From contig JACVVK020000347.1 of assembly GCA_018292915.2 (NCBI GenBank), forward strand, positions 647,001 to 711,000: a stretch of DNA of 64,000 nt. The letters are read 5' to 3'. This DNA comes from Batillaria attramentaria. Its lineage: Eukaryota > Mollusca > Gastropoda > Batillariidae. Under the pieces are notes generated by a model that ran no database searches, was not told the DNA's origin, and saw only the letters and a list, made by a program, of their open reading frames with translations. Numbering within the stretch: the first letter of the stretch is position 1; each line of letters begins with the position of its first letter. This document shows positions 21,001 to 30,596 of the stretch, piece by piece. The translations under genes were made by a program, and so were the position numbers.

Positions 21001-21454
21001 GCATAGATATTTTTAAAACCTCCCTCTCTTACTCAGGGGCACACACTTGGAATACCCTTCCAAAACATATCACATCAGCACCCTCGGTTGCATCTTTCAA
21101 GGCCAGACTACTTAAACATCTGGAGAACAGCTCGTAATGGTCCTGATCGTACTTTTTATTATTTTGTATGTTTAAAAGCAGCGACAAATGCCAGTTCTCA
21201 TTGGCATTACCTTTTTCCTGTTTTTATTGTTGTTACTGTTGGTTTTCTAGACTGTGGCAACACACATCCCGTCAGGGTTTATCTGAATCTCTCAATTGCC
21301 ACATTCTTCGGTTCTAATTCTTTGTTTTATTTTCACCTTATTTACTTTCTTTATGTAAATACTGATTTTTTTTTTTTTTTAAACTACTATTTGATGTACA
21401 TAATCGCATAATCGTTTTCTCTTCTCCCCCCTCCCCCACCTCCCCCCATATATC

Positions 21455-21512
<58 letters not shown>

Positions 21513-23191
21513 ACGCGCTTTACTTAGTTTAACTTACTTAGTTGTAGCCTAGCAAGGACAAGATGTAAGACAGGTCTGTGCACCTAATCTTTTATCCTTG
21601 TAAAATAAAGTTTCGTTCGTTCGTTCGTTCGTTCACTTCACAACCAAATAACATCGTCTGCTCAGTACGCGGTACACTTCTAGAACAATAAGTTGATACG
21701 ACGGTTTCAGATGCCATGTTGTGACCCGGCTGACTGATTCTGATGCATAGATTCTGGCTGATTCTGATGCATAGATTCTGGCTGATTCTGATGCATAGAT
21801 TCTGGCTGATTCTGATGTATAGATTCTGTCTGATTCTGATGTATAGATTCTGACTGATTCTGATGTATAGATTCTGACTGATTCTGATGCATAAATTCTG
21901 GCTAATTCTGATGTATAGATTCTGGCTGATTCTGATGTATAGATTCTGGCTGATTCTGATGTATAGATTCTGACTGATTCTGATGCATAAATTCTGGCTG
22001 ATTCTGATGTATAGATTCTGGCTGATTCTGATGTATAGATTCTGACTGATTCTGATGCATAAATTCTGGCTGATTCTGATGTATAGATTCTGGCTGATTC
22101 TGATGTATAGATTCTGACTGATTCTGATGCATAAATTCTGGCTGATTCTGATGTATAGAATCTGGCTGATTCTGATGCATAGATTCTGACTGATTCTGAT
22201 GTATAGATTCTGGCTGATTCTGATGTATAGATTCTGACTGATTCTGATGCATAAATTCTGGCTGATTCTGATGTATAGATTCTGGCTGATTCTGATGTAT
22301 AGATTCTGGCTGATTCTGATGTATAGATTCTGACTGATTCTGATGCATAAATTCTGGCTGATTCTGATGTATAGAATCTGGCTGATTCTGATGCATAGAT
22401 TCTGACTGATTCTGATGTATAGATTCTGGCTGATTCTGATGTATAGATTCAACACACTCGATGAAACGTTTTCCTCACTGTCGAATGCGTGTCACACGTA
22501 GAGACTTTAACTTTCTTTATTCATAGTGTTTCGTCAGGCGTAATGTGAATTAACAAAAATAGGAAGAATGTAGTTTTGACGTAAACCTTTTGGGTCATGT
22601 CTTGTGTCGCTAAACTGAAGTAGGGAAAATTATGCAGTTTCAGTAATTTAGTTTATACTGTAACTATCCGACAAACCAGCCAACGAAAATCCTGGACTAG
22701 TGGGTTTTCCCCAACAATAAGTGGTGAGTTAAAAGACCTCGCCATTAGATAGGAAATGCGTAGTAGGCTGAAGTGTTTTGTAAGTACTGCAGATTGTATG
22801 GCTTAGCTACAAGTGTCATACTTAGCGCTGAATGTTTAACCTACGCATGGCCTGTGCCTAACTACAGCGCATGCGGTGCTGCCCCCTGCTGGAGCCAGCG
22901 TCACAGAGGCCCGCTGGGCTCTACAAGGCACCAGTGACGTCACCAGTGTCTTCTCCTCTCTGGGCCGCTACTCGTGTCAGTGGAGAGAAGCCGATCAGGT
23001 ATTGATGCAAGTCCTGCAGTTACGTGCCGTTTGAATTGTTGTTCGCACAGTCAGCACAGTCACAGACACAGTGTGTTGCATTTAAAGCTCTACTTATCAT
23101 GAACTCACAAGCGCAAAAGTTGTCTCCCATGCACGCCAGGAATTCGTGAATATCAGTGCGCATTTCACGGTGAAACCAAAGAGAAGAAATG

Positions 23192-23275
<84 letters not shown>

Positions 23276-23873
23276 CTGTAGTGTTGATTTACCATAATTA
23301 CGGATCAGTTTAGTCTTCCATTGCAATACTGCCACAATGTATTTGTTCAACCCTACCATTACCATAAGCCGTGTAGTTCATGCTCCTTGACTGTAACGTT
23401 TCTGTAACCTGTATTACAAGAAACTTGTTTAAACCGAGAAGTAATTATGTAAGACCGCCAGTTTTACTACCGAGTCGACTGACTTTTCGTGTGTATAGAG
23501 CGGCCAAGTGATTTCCGCTATAGAGGGCGTGCTGACTCTTAGTCCGGTCATTAGCGACAGCAGCAACACGCAGAACAGGACAGGGACGTGCACTCTCTCC
23601 AAAAGTCTGCCCACACTGGATGGAAATTACACTTATAGTGTGGTTGTGTCCCCTGGTCAGACAGTGAGAGTCGGTGGAGCTGTGCATATAGGTCAGTGTC
23701 ACCACCACCACCAACAACAACAACAACATAAACAACAACAACAACAACAATAACAACAGCAACAGCAACAACGTTATAAAAACAAACAACATATAATTGT
23801 ATCAACGTTAACGACAACAAAAGTACATGTTTTGGGACAACGTAGGTTAACCCATCCTCTTTGCCGCCTGAAC

Positions 23874-23904
<31 letters not shown>

Positions 23905-23925
23905 AAATCAGTGAATTTAAACTGG

Positions 23926-23989
<64 letters not shown>

Positions 23990-26900
23990 GTCAAGTTTTC
24001 ATAAACGATCCAAAGGTTTTGGTTTGTTTTTTTTTTGTTGTTAATGTGTTTGTTTTTAGTGCTAGTCAAAAGCAAACATTGGCTGAAGATCACATAAGAC
24101 GCCGTGTGTTGATCAGTTTTGCTCAACACTGACAGGCAATCTTCCAGTGCAAGTCACGTTGTTTCTCTCCACCAGTCCGTCCCGTGACACCCCGCGTGAC
24201 GTGTAGTCCCAGTCCCTGGGTACCGGAAAACACTGACGTCATCTGCACGTGCAGCACACAGAGTGTAGGGAGACCGGAGGGTCGACTGAGATGGTTCAGG
24301 GGCAAGATAAACACCATCAACTCTGGTAACTATGGCGACACCAGGCTGACCCTGACCTCACAGAGGATGACGCGCGCTGACCATAACGTCACGACCTTCC
24401 GCTGTGACGTGGAATGGGCTGAAAGTATCACAGAGGAGTCCTACACCGCTCAAGTGGGATGTGAGTATGGTTTGCCGGTGAAAATTCAGACTGCATGTCC
24501 TTCTGATAACGTCATGTTATTCGTCTTTAGTATTGACTAATGTCTGACCATTATCGGGGAGGGGAACTGTAGTTGAGTTGATACAAACTGAATGGGGATA
24601 GGCACTACATGGGTACGCGCAAATCCAGGCTGTGCTAGCTGTGAGAAAAGATAAATAAACAAAAGCAAACTAAACCTAACCCTGCCTTATGTTGATTTTC
24701 ATTTTATTTGTTTCCTGTTGTTGCTGTTAGACTTGTTTACGGTTCAGCCTCGTTTTGATAACATCAAACACGCGTGGTACCAACAAATACCAGTATAACC
24801 CCCCCCCCCACCCCTCCACTCCATCACCACCACTATCAACTTCAACACCAAATACGCGTTTTAGAAGATGATTAGCAAACTGCTGAACATCTCATCTCGA
24901 ATGACACGCAAAAGCATGAACAGTGAGCTTATATTTGGGTGGGTGTTTGAGTGGGGGGGGGGGGAAGGAGGGAAGGTAAGGGGGGGAGGGGGGGGCTGAT
25001 GCTACAATTAAAGTATGTGCAGATAAGCTGACTGCACTCTAATCATCACCATTGCTTCCCAGATGCGGTATCCCCGCCAATATTCACCGTCACCAGTTCC
25101 ACAGTGAGAGAGAATCAGTCCGTGGCCTTTACTTGTCGGGCTGACGGCAGACCCACACCTAACATCACGCTGGTTAACCGAGACACTGGGAGACAACTCA
25201 GGAGACAGTCGTCTCCCTTGTCCTACAGTGTGTCACGTGCCCGGTGTGAGGACGCTGGTGTGTACACGTGTAGCGCCAGTAACGGGATAGGACCGGACCA
25301 AGTGGAGACAATCAAGTTTCTCGTCAACTGTAAGTTTCTGACATTCTTGATAAAGCTTGCGATTACTATCATGGGCTGCTTGTTGTTGTTGTTGTTGTTT
25401 CTTTCTTTTTTCCGCCCCTAGGGAGACAACAGACAACCGTAGGCTTCTTGGCAACCTCACTACTACTGTACGGGTTCCAGCAGCTGTTAGTGTTGGTGCT
25501 GTCTACTAGTGGCTAGCCATTACTGAGTTCTACGTGGACTCTTGATACTGACTGACGAACGCTGATGCCTACTCTTACATTCCTACATAGTACAGTCATT
25601 TGAGAGAGAGAGAGAGAGAGAGAGGATTCGGGCTGAGCGGTGGTCTAATACTGAAAGGAAGCGCGTCGGACTTAGCTGCTGCACAATTGAACGGCCGTCA
25701 CCAGTGTCACGGCGATGAAGCGTGGGTTCGAGCCCAGGTCAAGCTTGTGATATGCGATACCGGTTTTTCCTGGCTGCCGGGCTGCTCATCCGGGGGTTTT
25801 TCTCCGGGTTATCCGGCTTTCCTCCCCCCCCCCCCCCCCCCAGTAAAATTGAAAAGTAGGATAGGTATTGGGTGGCGCTGCACGGCGGCGACGCTCTTCC
25901 CACGAAGGAAACAGCCCCAATTTCCCGAAATGAACAATAAAGTAGAAAAAAATCAGCCTGAAGTTCAGCGTGTTGCACGTGTGTCTGTTTGGTTTCTTCT
26001 TGCATGCTTTGCTTGCATCAAAGTTTTACCTGCATACGCTTTCTACCACCTTCCTATGACAACTTAATAATTATATTAATTTGTTTGAAGTATTGATTAC
26101 AGTGGCGTAACATGTTTGATGTGTAGGTGAACCACGTACCCAAGAAGGACAGTCTGACCCAGCGAGACTGCCAGCACTGACCTTCATGGGAGACTCAGAG
26201 ACGTTGATGTTCAGCACTATAGCCTACCCCACCCCTGCGTCCTTCAACCTCACCTTCCTGGGGTCAACCTACACCTCCAACACCCCTAGTGTCATCGCGG
26301 CCGACATTGACGCTGTAGTATTCTGTAGACAGAGTCCCACGCAGGTCCACATCGCCTCGTGTTATGTCGTCGTTTTCAACGTCACTTCCGCTTCCGCAGC
26401 CGGGTATTATCGAGTGACTCTGGCCAATGATCAAGGAGAAGGGAACTTTGTCTTTCAGATTAGACTCAGCGGTGAGTTACTGGCCCCTGATGGGCTGTAA
26501 AAGTGTATATCTATATCTATTCACGTATGTTTTATCACTTTTTACATAGAAAGAAAGGACATATGGACAGAAAGAAAGAAAGTACAGGATGACAGAAGAC
26601 AAAAAGTAAGAAAGAAAGGACAGAATAAATATAATTATATTATGCGGACAACGACGACAACACAATCAACAACAGACAAGGTAGAACCACTTTAATCTGA
26701 ATCCATTTGCCAGAGCATGCCATGTATTGCGCTTATCATGCCGTGGGACGCGACTGGCTAAATTCTAGGGGCTCGGCCCTTTTGATTGACAAGTGTGGAG
26801 TCGCCCATTGTGCAGTGTAGCCTAACATGCAATATAATGTGTTCTTTGGAAGTTTATCATATAATTCGTATCAAGATTTCGGTTTCATTATTCTAACGGT

Positions 26901-27216
26901 GTACCTGCCTGTTTAGTAGTTATATTGTGTGTCTCTTCTCTTCTCGTTAGATACAGAGGGTGAGATATCAGAGAGTGGGACAGATCAGTCTTCAGTCTCA
27001 CTGGCTCCTATCGCTGCACTGAGCGCTGTCTTGGTCGCGCTCTTACTCGCGATAGTCATCTTGACTGTGTGGTTGTGGCGACGTGGCTGGGTGTTACCCT
27101 GTGTTAGTCCTGATGGTAGGTATTCTCCCACTGTCTCAAACTGCTGCTCAAACCACACGTCCTCTGCAGACACTCGTCCCAACTCCGTCAGTCGTGTGAG
27201 CAGACCATTCACACAC

Positions 27217-27296
<80 letters not shown>

Positions 27297-28424
27297 GGAC
27301 AATAACCCAAGTCGTGTGTTTTTTTGTTTTTGGTTACAGGTACATCCTCCCCGTCAGTTTCTCGTCGTCTGTCAAAGTGAGTATTTACATTCATCAGATT
27401 AGTCATATGAAATACTCACTAGCCAGTCGGTGTCCGTTACACAAAAACTTGTGTTTGTTTGTTTGTTTGTTTGTTTGTTTGTTTGTTTGTTTGTTTGTTT
27501 AATAGACGACTCCACTCGGCAACCCCCGAGGCCACCCCCCCCCTCCTCCCCCATTGTATTGCTAAAACACAATACGTCCATGACGTCATTGTATGAGAAA
27601 AGGGGTGACTTCAAGATAACTATGTTGCTTTAGGAAAATGCAGACTTAATAAATTACGGAAAACCAACATGGAATATCAATGATATTTACAGGGAGACGC
27701 CAGCTGCGGACTATTACCTAACTCCAGTGTCCGGCAGACGAGATACAGGTCGGTAGGTTTATATTTAGGCAGTAGATTCATTTAGGTACGTTACTTCTTG
27801 CTGCGTGTGGCTTGTGGCATTCATTTTGAAAAAAAAAAAAAAAAAAAAAAACTTGTAGCGATTTTTGAACACCGGCCTTTGCTTTGTAAATGAAAGGAAA
27901 AGAACGGACAAACAAAGAAAAGGCTGACAAAAGCGTGACGTGTGCATATTATGACGTGTACTTTGATGACGTCTGCATACTGTGACGTGTACTATGATGA
28001 CCGGTTATATGCATACTATGTTGTGTACATAAAGGAACGTGCGCATATTATGACCAGTGCACCATTACGTGCGCATACTGTGACATGTGACGAACATGAC
28101 GTATGCAGTGCATACTATGACGTTAGCGTAAAATGACGTGTGCATACTGACGATGTTTGAACAAAATGACCAACAGTACCACGGTTCGCGGCACCAACAG
28201 GTCCCTACAATTCCCTGCAGATATATGACGTATAGACAGTATGACGAGTACATGTGTACAGTGACAATATGACGTAATTGTCCAACAGTACCACGGTTCG
28301 CGGCACCAACAGGTCCCTACGATTCCCTGCAGATGGATGACGTCAATGTAAGGTCCCCGTATGCAGAGATCGGTCACCATGACAACCAGCCTCCTCACGC
28401 GTCAAGGGGTGCAGGTAAGGGATG

Positions 28425-28502
<78 letters not shown>

Positions 28503-28769
28503 ACGATATCATACACCTAATTTTAAAAAAAAAGGTTAAAACAACAACATACAGAATTACAGATGCTTTTAAAAAAAATAATAGGTGTGAGCCTGCTTGG
28601 AGATAGGTATCTAGAGAGCAATCGGCTGTACGTGACAATTACGTGACAACGGTTTTCTTGTCAAAGCAAATTAATTTTTTCTTTCTTTCTCTCAGAACCG
28701 GCCTACAGCAATACACGACCACAAGAAGAAACCAATGACAATTCCAGCAGTTATTTAGAACTCGTTTAG
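17853..28769 (+). CDS. Ig-superfamily transmembrane receptor with ITAM/ITIM-like tail (682 aa, 12 exons)
   Basis: Exons: 17853-17925, 18888-19208, 22868-22998, 23499-23691, 24176-24460, 25063-25329, 26127-26471, 26951-27115, 27340-27376, 27693-27748, 28313-28414, 28696-28769. All introns are GT-AG. Most are phase 1, as usual between Ig domains, and phases match throughout. Residues 1-24 are a signal peptide. Ig-like units lie at 25-131, 132-239 (split by a phase-0 intron), 240-334, 335-423 (classic I-set, with CEDAGVYTCSASNG) and 424-538. The membrane helix is about 558-581, followed by WRRGW. The tail holds DYYLTP, an ITAM-like pair Y627-DSL and Y641-AEI ten residues apart, Y662-SN (Grb2-type) and a terminal SSYLELV that fits the ITIM consensus. 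It probably signals through SH2 proteins after binding an extracellular or cell-surface ligand. An in-phase acceptor at 28288 would add eight residues. Which Ig subfamily it belongs to is unclear. Confidence 0.8.
17984..18040. repeat. (GT)n microsatellite in intron 1
   Basis: About 28 GT units, 58 bases after the signal-peptide exon. Confidence 0.9.
18460..18648 (+). mobile_element. tRNA-derived SINE, family 1
   Basis: Same structure as the copy at 16919, in intron 1 of the Ig receptor and in the gene's orientation. The A box region reads TGGCCGAATGGTAGAGCG and the body ends in ACGTTAAACCCC. G-rich DNA follows at 18661-18730. Confidence 0.8.
19450..21636 (+). mobile_element. 5'-truncated non-LTR retrotransposon (Jockey/I-like LINE) in intron 2 of the Ig receptor
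   Basis: Contains the reverse transcriptase frame listed separately, but no endonuclease domain, so it is 5' truncated. After the stop codon come an AT-rich 3' region with a (GT)n tract (about 21459-21512) and an end that reads GTAAAATAAAGTTTCGTTCG running into a (GTTC)n tail to 21636. A similar tail at 12351-12373 suggests a family. The 5' boundary is a guess. An A-rich stretch at about 19417-19430 and a frame break lie just upstream. Confidence 0.8.
19455..21137 (+). CDS. LINE reverse transcriptase (560 aa, partial ORF2)
   Basis: The frame runs uninterrupted through all RT blocks: RPISLLSALSKPLEK, LQSGFRPKHS, the motif A region VFLDLSKAFDLVNH, GVPQGSILGPLLF, the catalytic FADDAT near 20310-20325 and LGITVDDQLSW. 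It ends in a C-terminal region with TVWDGCS and HRRAIKLI. The family uses target-primed reverse transcription. The N-terminal endonuclease is absent, and the first residues (NNHF) match the usual start of the RT part, so the true ORF began further upstream. The intact frame suggests recent insertion. It lies on the same strand as the host gene. Confidence 0.85.
   Translation: MVLTFNNHFLSAANELLQNSSSDAPCISNNLIKYCNEKLEPSTSFSIPPLTVFDVGKSISQMKNKRTSGDDGVSSTVLKLSLPYIVEPLTYIYNLCIEQGKFPASLKVAKVIPLPKTKDLTDPNKFRPISLLSALSKPLEKHIHKHAQAFLEEHSLLHTLQSGFRPKHSCHSALIHLTDRWLSAINNSKMTGAVFLDLSKAFDLVNHKLLLQKLSVYYFSDKTVAFFESYLERRTQYVYLNGKKSSEGEIQHGVPQGSILGPLLFSIFINDLPLHITQPNTTCSLFADDATIDVSASNVASINQSLQQSLHDVSKWCRNNCMIPNPSKTKCMLITTRQKHQLNPPPLQLCLGSHHIEQVHVHRVLGITVDDQLSWQAHINNTCKVLSKNLFLLSKLKYFTDEPTRKLFYNAHIQPHIDYASTVWDGCSEANFKRINSLHRRAIKLIIDKSVCSLSTDDKFKLLGILPLRKQLVLNKMVLMQKIKLSKTPSYLANLFTHPQVPYRTLRNDYMVPKPRIDIFKTSLSYSGAHTWNTLPKHITSAPSVASFKARLLKHLENSS
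21724..22450. repeat. 24-bp minisatellite with higher-order structure (about 30 copies)
   Basis: The unit is of the type CTGATTCTGATGTATAGATT plus CTGG or CTGA. Variants (GCATAA, GTATAG, GACTGA) recur in the same order every three or four units, making 72- to 96-bp higher-order repeats. All units are 24 bp, so the minus strand reads open for 287 residues as an octapeptide repeat, but I regard this as non-coding. It sits in intron 2 of the Ig receptor. Confidence 0.9.
23196..23274. repeat. (CT)n microsatellite in intron
   Basis: About 38 CT units with one CACT interruption, between the two half-domain exons of Ig unit 2. Confidence 0.9.
23698..23987. repeat. (CAA)n, poly-C/A and (AC)n
   Basis: (CAA)n-rich DNA begins directly after the donor at 23692. 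It is followed by C and A homopolymers at about 23873-23907 and (AC)n at 23930-23987. Confidence 0.85.
25622..25890 (+). mobile_element. tRNA-derived SINE, family 2
   Basis: A second SINE family: the head contains GAGCGGTGGTCTAA and a B box GGGTTCGAGCC, and the body includes TTTTTCCTGGCTGCCGGGCT, CTCCGGGTTATCCGG, poly-C and GGGTGGCGCTGC. A minus-strand copy with the same order is at 39466-39705. It is preceded by a short (GA)n and lies in an intron of the Ig receptor. Confidence 0.75.
27170..27195 (+). other. Possible alternative mini-exon of the Ig receptor tail
   Basis: Bounded by a plausible acceptor (CCTCTGCAG) and donor (CGT|GTGAGC), phase 1 in and phase 0 out. It would encode DTRPNSVSR, which resembles GTSSPSVSRR from the exon at 27340-27376. 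Because its exit phase does not fit the next exon it may be a decayed duplicate or a shadow of the read-through frame. Confidence 0.25.
27219..27293. repeat. (GT)n microsatellite in intron
   Basis: About 38 GT units between the membrane exon and the first tail exon. Confidence 0.9.
27450..27500. repeat. (GTTT)n microsatellite in intron
   Basis: About 12 tetranucleotide units. Confidence 0.85.
28177..28235 (+). pseudogene. Duplicated tail exon of the Ig receptor ending in an in-frame stop
   Basis: The segment starting near 28170 is repeated 112 bases downstream almost base for base, covering both tandem acceptors and the start of the coding exon at 28313. If spliced from 28201 in place of its twin it would encode GPYNSLQIYDV and then stop at TAG 28233-28235. 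That keeps the first YxxL motif but loses the second ITAM tyrosine, the Grb2-type site and the terminal ITIM-like motif. It is either a dead exon copy or a poison/alternative terminal exon that makes a short-tailed receptor. Confidence 0.5.
28427..28500. repeat. (GT)n microsatellite in last intron
   Basis: About 37 GT units, starting 12 bases after the donor at 28415. Confidence 0.9.
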
Positions 28770-28864
28770 ACTGCTGTCCTGGGTCTTTGTGTTAAGTCTT
28801 ATTTTTTATTTTTTAATGCGTGCTTTTCTTTGTAAATTAACTGAAACTGGGGCTTTCTCAGTTT

Positions 28865-28868
<4 letters not shown>

Positions 28869-28939
<71 letters not shown>

Positions 28940-28941
28940 AC

Positions 28942-28994
<53 letters not shown>

Positions 28995-29040
28995 CGGTGT
29001 GTGTGTGCCGCGGTGTCAGTGTGTGTGTGTGTGTGTGCGC
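28869..29040. repeat. (GT)n tract in the 3' UTR region of the Ig receptor
   Basis: Two long GT blocks split by CACG, then GACGGTG- and CCGCGG-interrupted parts, about 100 bases after the stop codon. Confidence 0.85.
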
Positions 29041-29633
29041 GCGCACAGAACGGCGTGTCTCAGTCAAAATTGATGGGTGTTCTCAGGGGAACCCCGGGCT
29101 CATGATTCTGGCGGAAGGGAGTGGGGCCCGGGAGTGGGGGAGGGGGTGGGGGGGGGGGTCATGTGCGTGACTGACGTATCGCCAAATAGGGAGACCAGAA
29201 AACACAATTTAGAATTTTCACACTGTGATCAAACTTGGTGGCCCAGTCTACTCAGGGGTACCCCAGAATTATTATGACGGGAAAAACCTCGGAAAATCGG
29301 AGTTTAACGTCCTTTTCCAGTACGTATCGCCAAGCCGGCAGGGAGCCGGACTGACCCGGCTGGAAAACACTTACTAGACACATCACATCATCAGCCCATG
29401 ATGTTTTTGTTGTTTTTCCTCTGCGTTTGTTTGCTTATTCGTTTTATTTCTTCTCGCTGTTAAGAGAAGACTGGTGGCAATGATCACTTTGAATCAAAGG
29501 AACCGCAACAACTAAAATATATCGTCTGCTTCTCAGGGGACATAACATCAAACCTTTACATTTCAGAAGATAAATATTTGAGGATACTAGATTTAAGAAT
29601 GTTGACAAATTCTTTGCTCTAAAATGTGTTGAC

Positions 29634-29639
29634 AATAAA
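29634..29639 (+). other. Candidate polyadenylation signal of the Ig receptor
   Basis: AATAAA in the context GACAATAAAACTTTTACG, 865 bases after the stop codon at 28769. No clear canonical hexamer was noticed nearer. Confidence 0.4.
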
Positions 29640-29963
29640 ACTTTTACGAATAATAGAAACTTATTTGAAAAGTTTGGTAAAGTGTAGATCTTTTTAGTTT
29701 GGTGTGTGTGAGTTAAACTGTACCGTTTATCTCCAGATAATCATGGGTAGTTTGCAATCCAGCCGAATGAGAATAGACTTAATCTATCCAAAATGGCGGA
29801 AACTGAGAGGAGATGGAACTCCAAGGAACGTTTATCGTTTTAAAATCACCTTCTGTGGATGCTTCTTTCGGAAATTTGAGGTGTTTAATAATCCAAAAGT
29901 GCTGTGAAATCGTAGCATAATCGGTAGTGTCCACGGTGGCGTTCAACATGTGAAGTACACTGA

Positions 29964-30254
29964 AAAGCTTCAAGGCAAGCAGACGATTCAACAATCATTG
30001 GCGACGCAATGTCTTGGAAGGAGGGTAGACGAGTGGTCGACTTGGAAGTCTTGGCAAAAGGTTTGCGGTGTAAGCAGTGTGGAGGGTTACTGGACCTGGA
30101 AAGAACACAGAGAGAAACGCGACTAGGCCTCGCCAGTTTGCTGCACATCGTTTGCAACTGTGGTCTGACGAACGTGGTTCACACGGGATCACAACAACAA
30201 AGGCTGGATGGGAAAGTGACGTTTACTGTCAACATGGTGGCATCTGCCAGTTAG
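29964..30254 (+). pseudogene. Fragment of Mutator-like transposase N-terminal domain
   Basis: The frame encodes TIIGDAMSWKEGRRVVDLEV, then LAKGLRCKQCGGLLDLE, ETRLGLASLLHIVCNCG and TNVVHTG, followed by VTFTVN. This order (GRRVV-x-L, CxxC, GL.S.L, C.CG, N.V.T) is the hallmark of the N-terminal zinc-binding part of a Mutator-like transposase family that I recall as common in molluscs and cnidarians. It stops at TAG near 30254, and no catalytic part follows. It is probably a transposon remnant, although a good GTAAGC donor at 30071 is phase-compatible with the zinc-finger gene's exon at 30597 and could make it an N-terminal exon. Confidence 0.6.
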
Positions 30255-30596
30255 TATAGATCTGTGTCACTTTGTTTCTGTCGGGAATAAAAATGCATGA
30301 GAACTCCCACTTTCTCCTTTGATGTCAGCCTTGGCTGCAGTCCAACTGTCACTCCCTAGAGCTCTGTAGACTGTACATGTATCAATTGTTTTTATAATTT
30401 ACCCATTGAAGATTTTATCCCTTATAACCACTAAACTCTGGCTTTTCCAGATTCTCATCCTGTATTGTCCATTAAATATTACATTTAAATGTAAATACAT
30501 CTCTAGACTTGCAGGAAAAAAATCTACAAATCAGTTGCTGATAGGAAGAAATTTAACAGTGCACATTTATGTAATCTTGTGGACTTTCGCTTTCAG

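Noticed and set aside
21592..22455. 287-codon minus-strand open frame
   Set aside because: It is produced by the 24-bp period of a minisatellite inside an intron, with no splice or promoter support.
29704..29907. Small frame upstream of the transposase fragment as first zinc-finger exon
   Set aside because: No donor in a suitable phase and no recognisable content.
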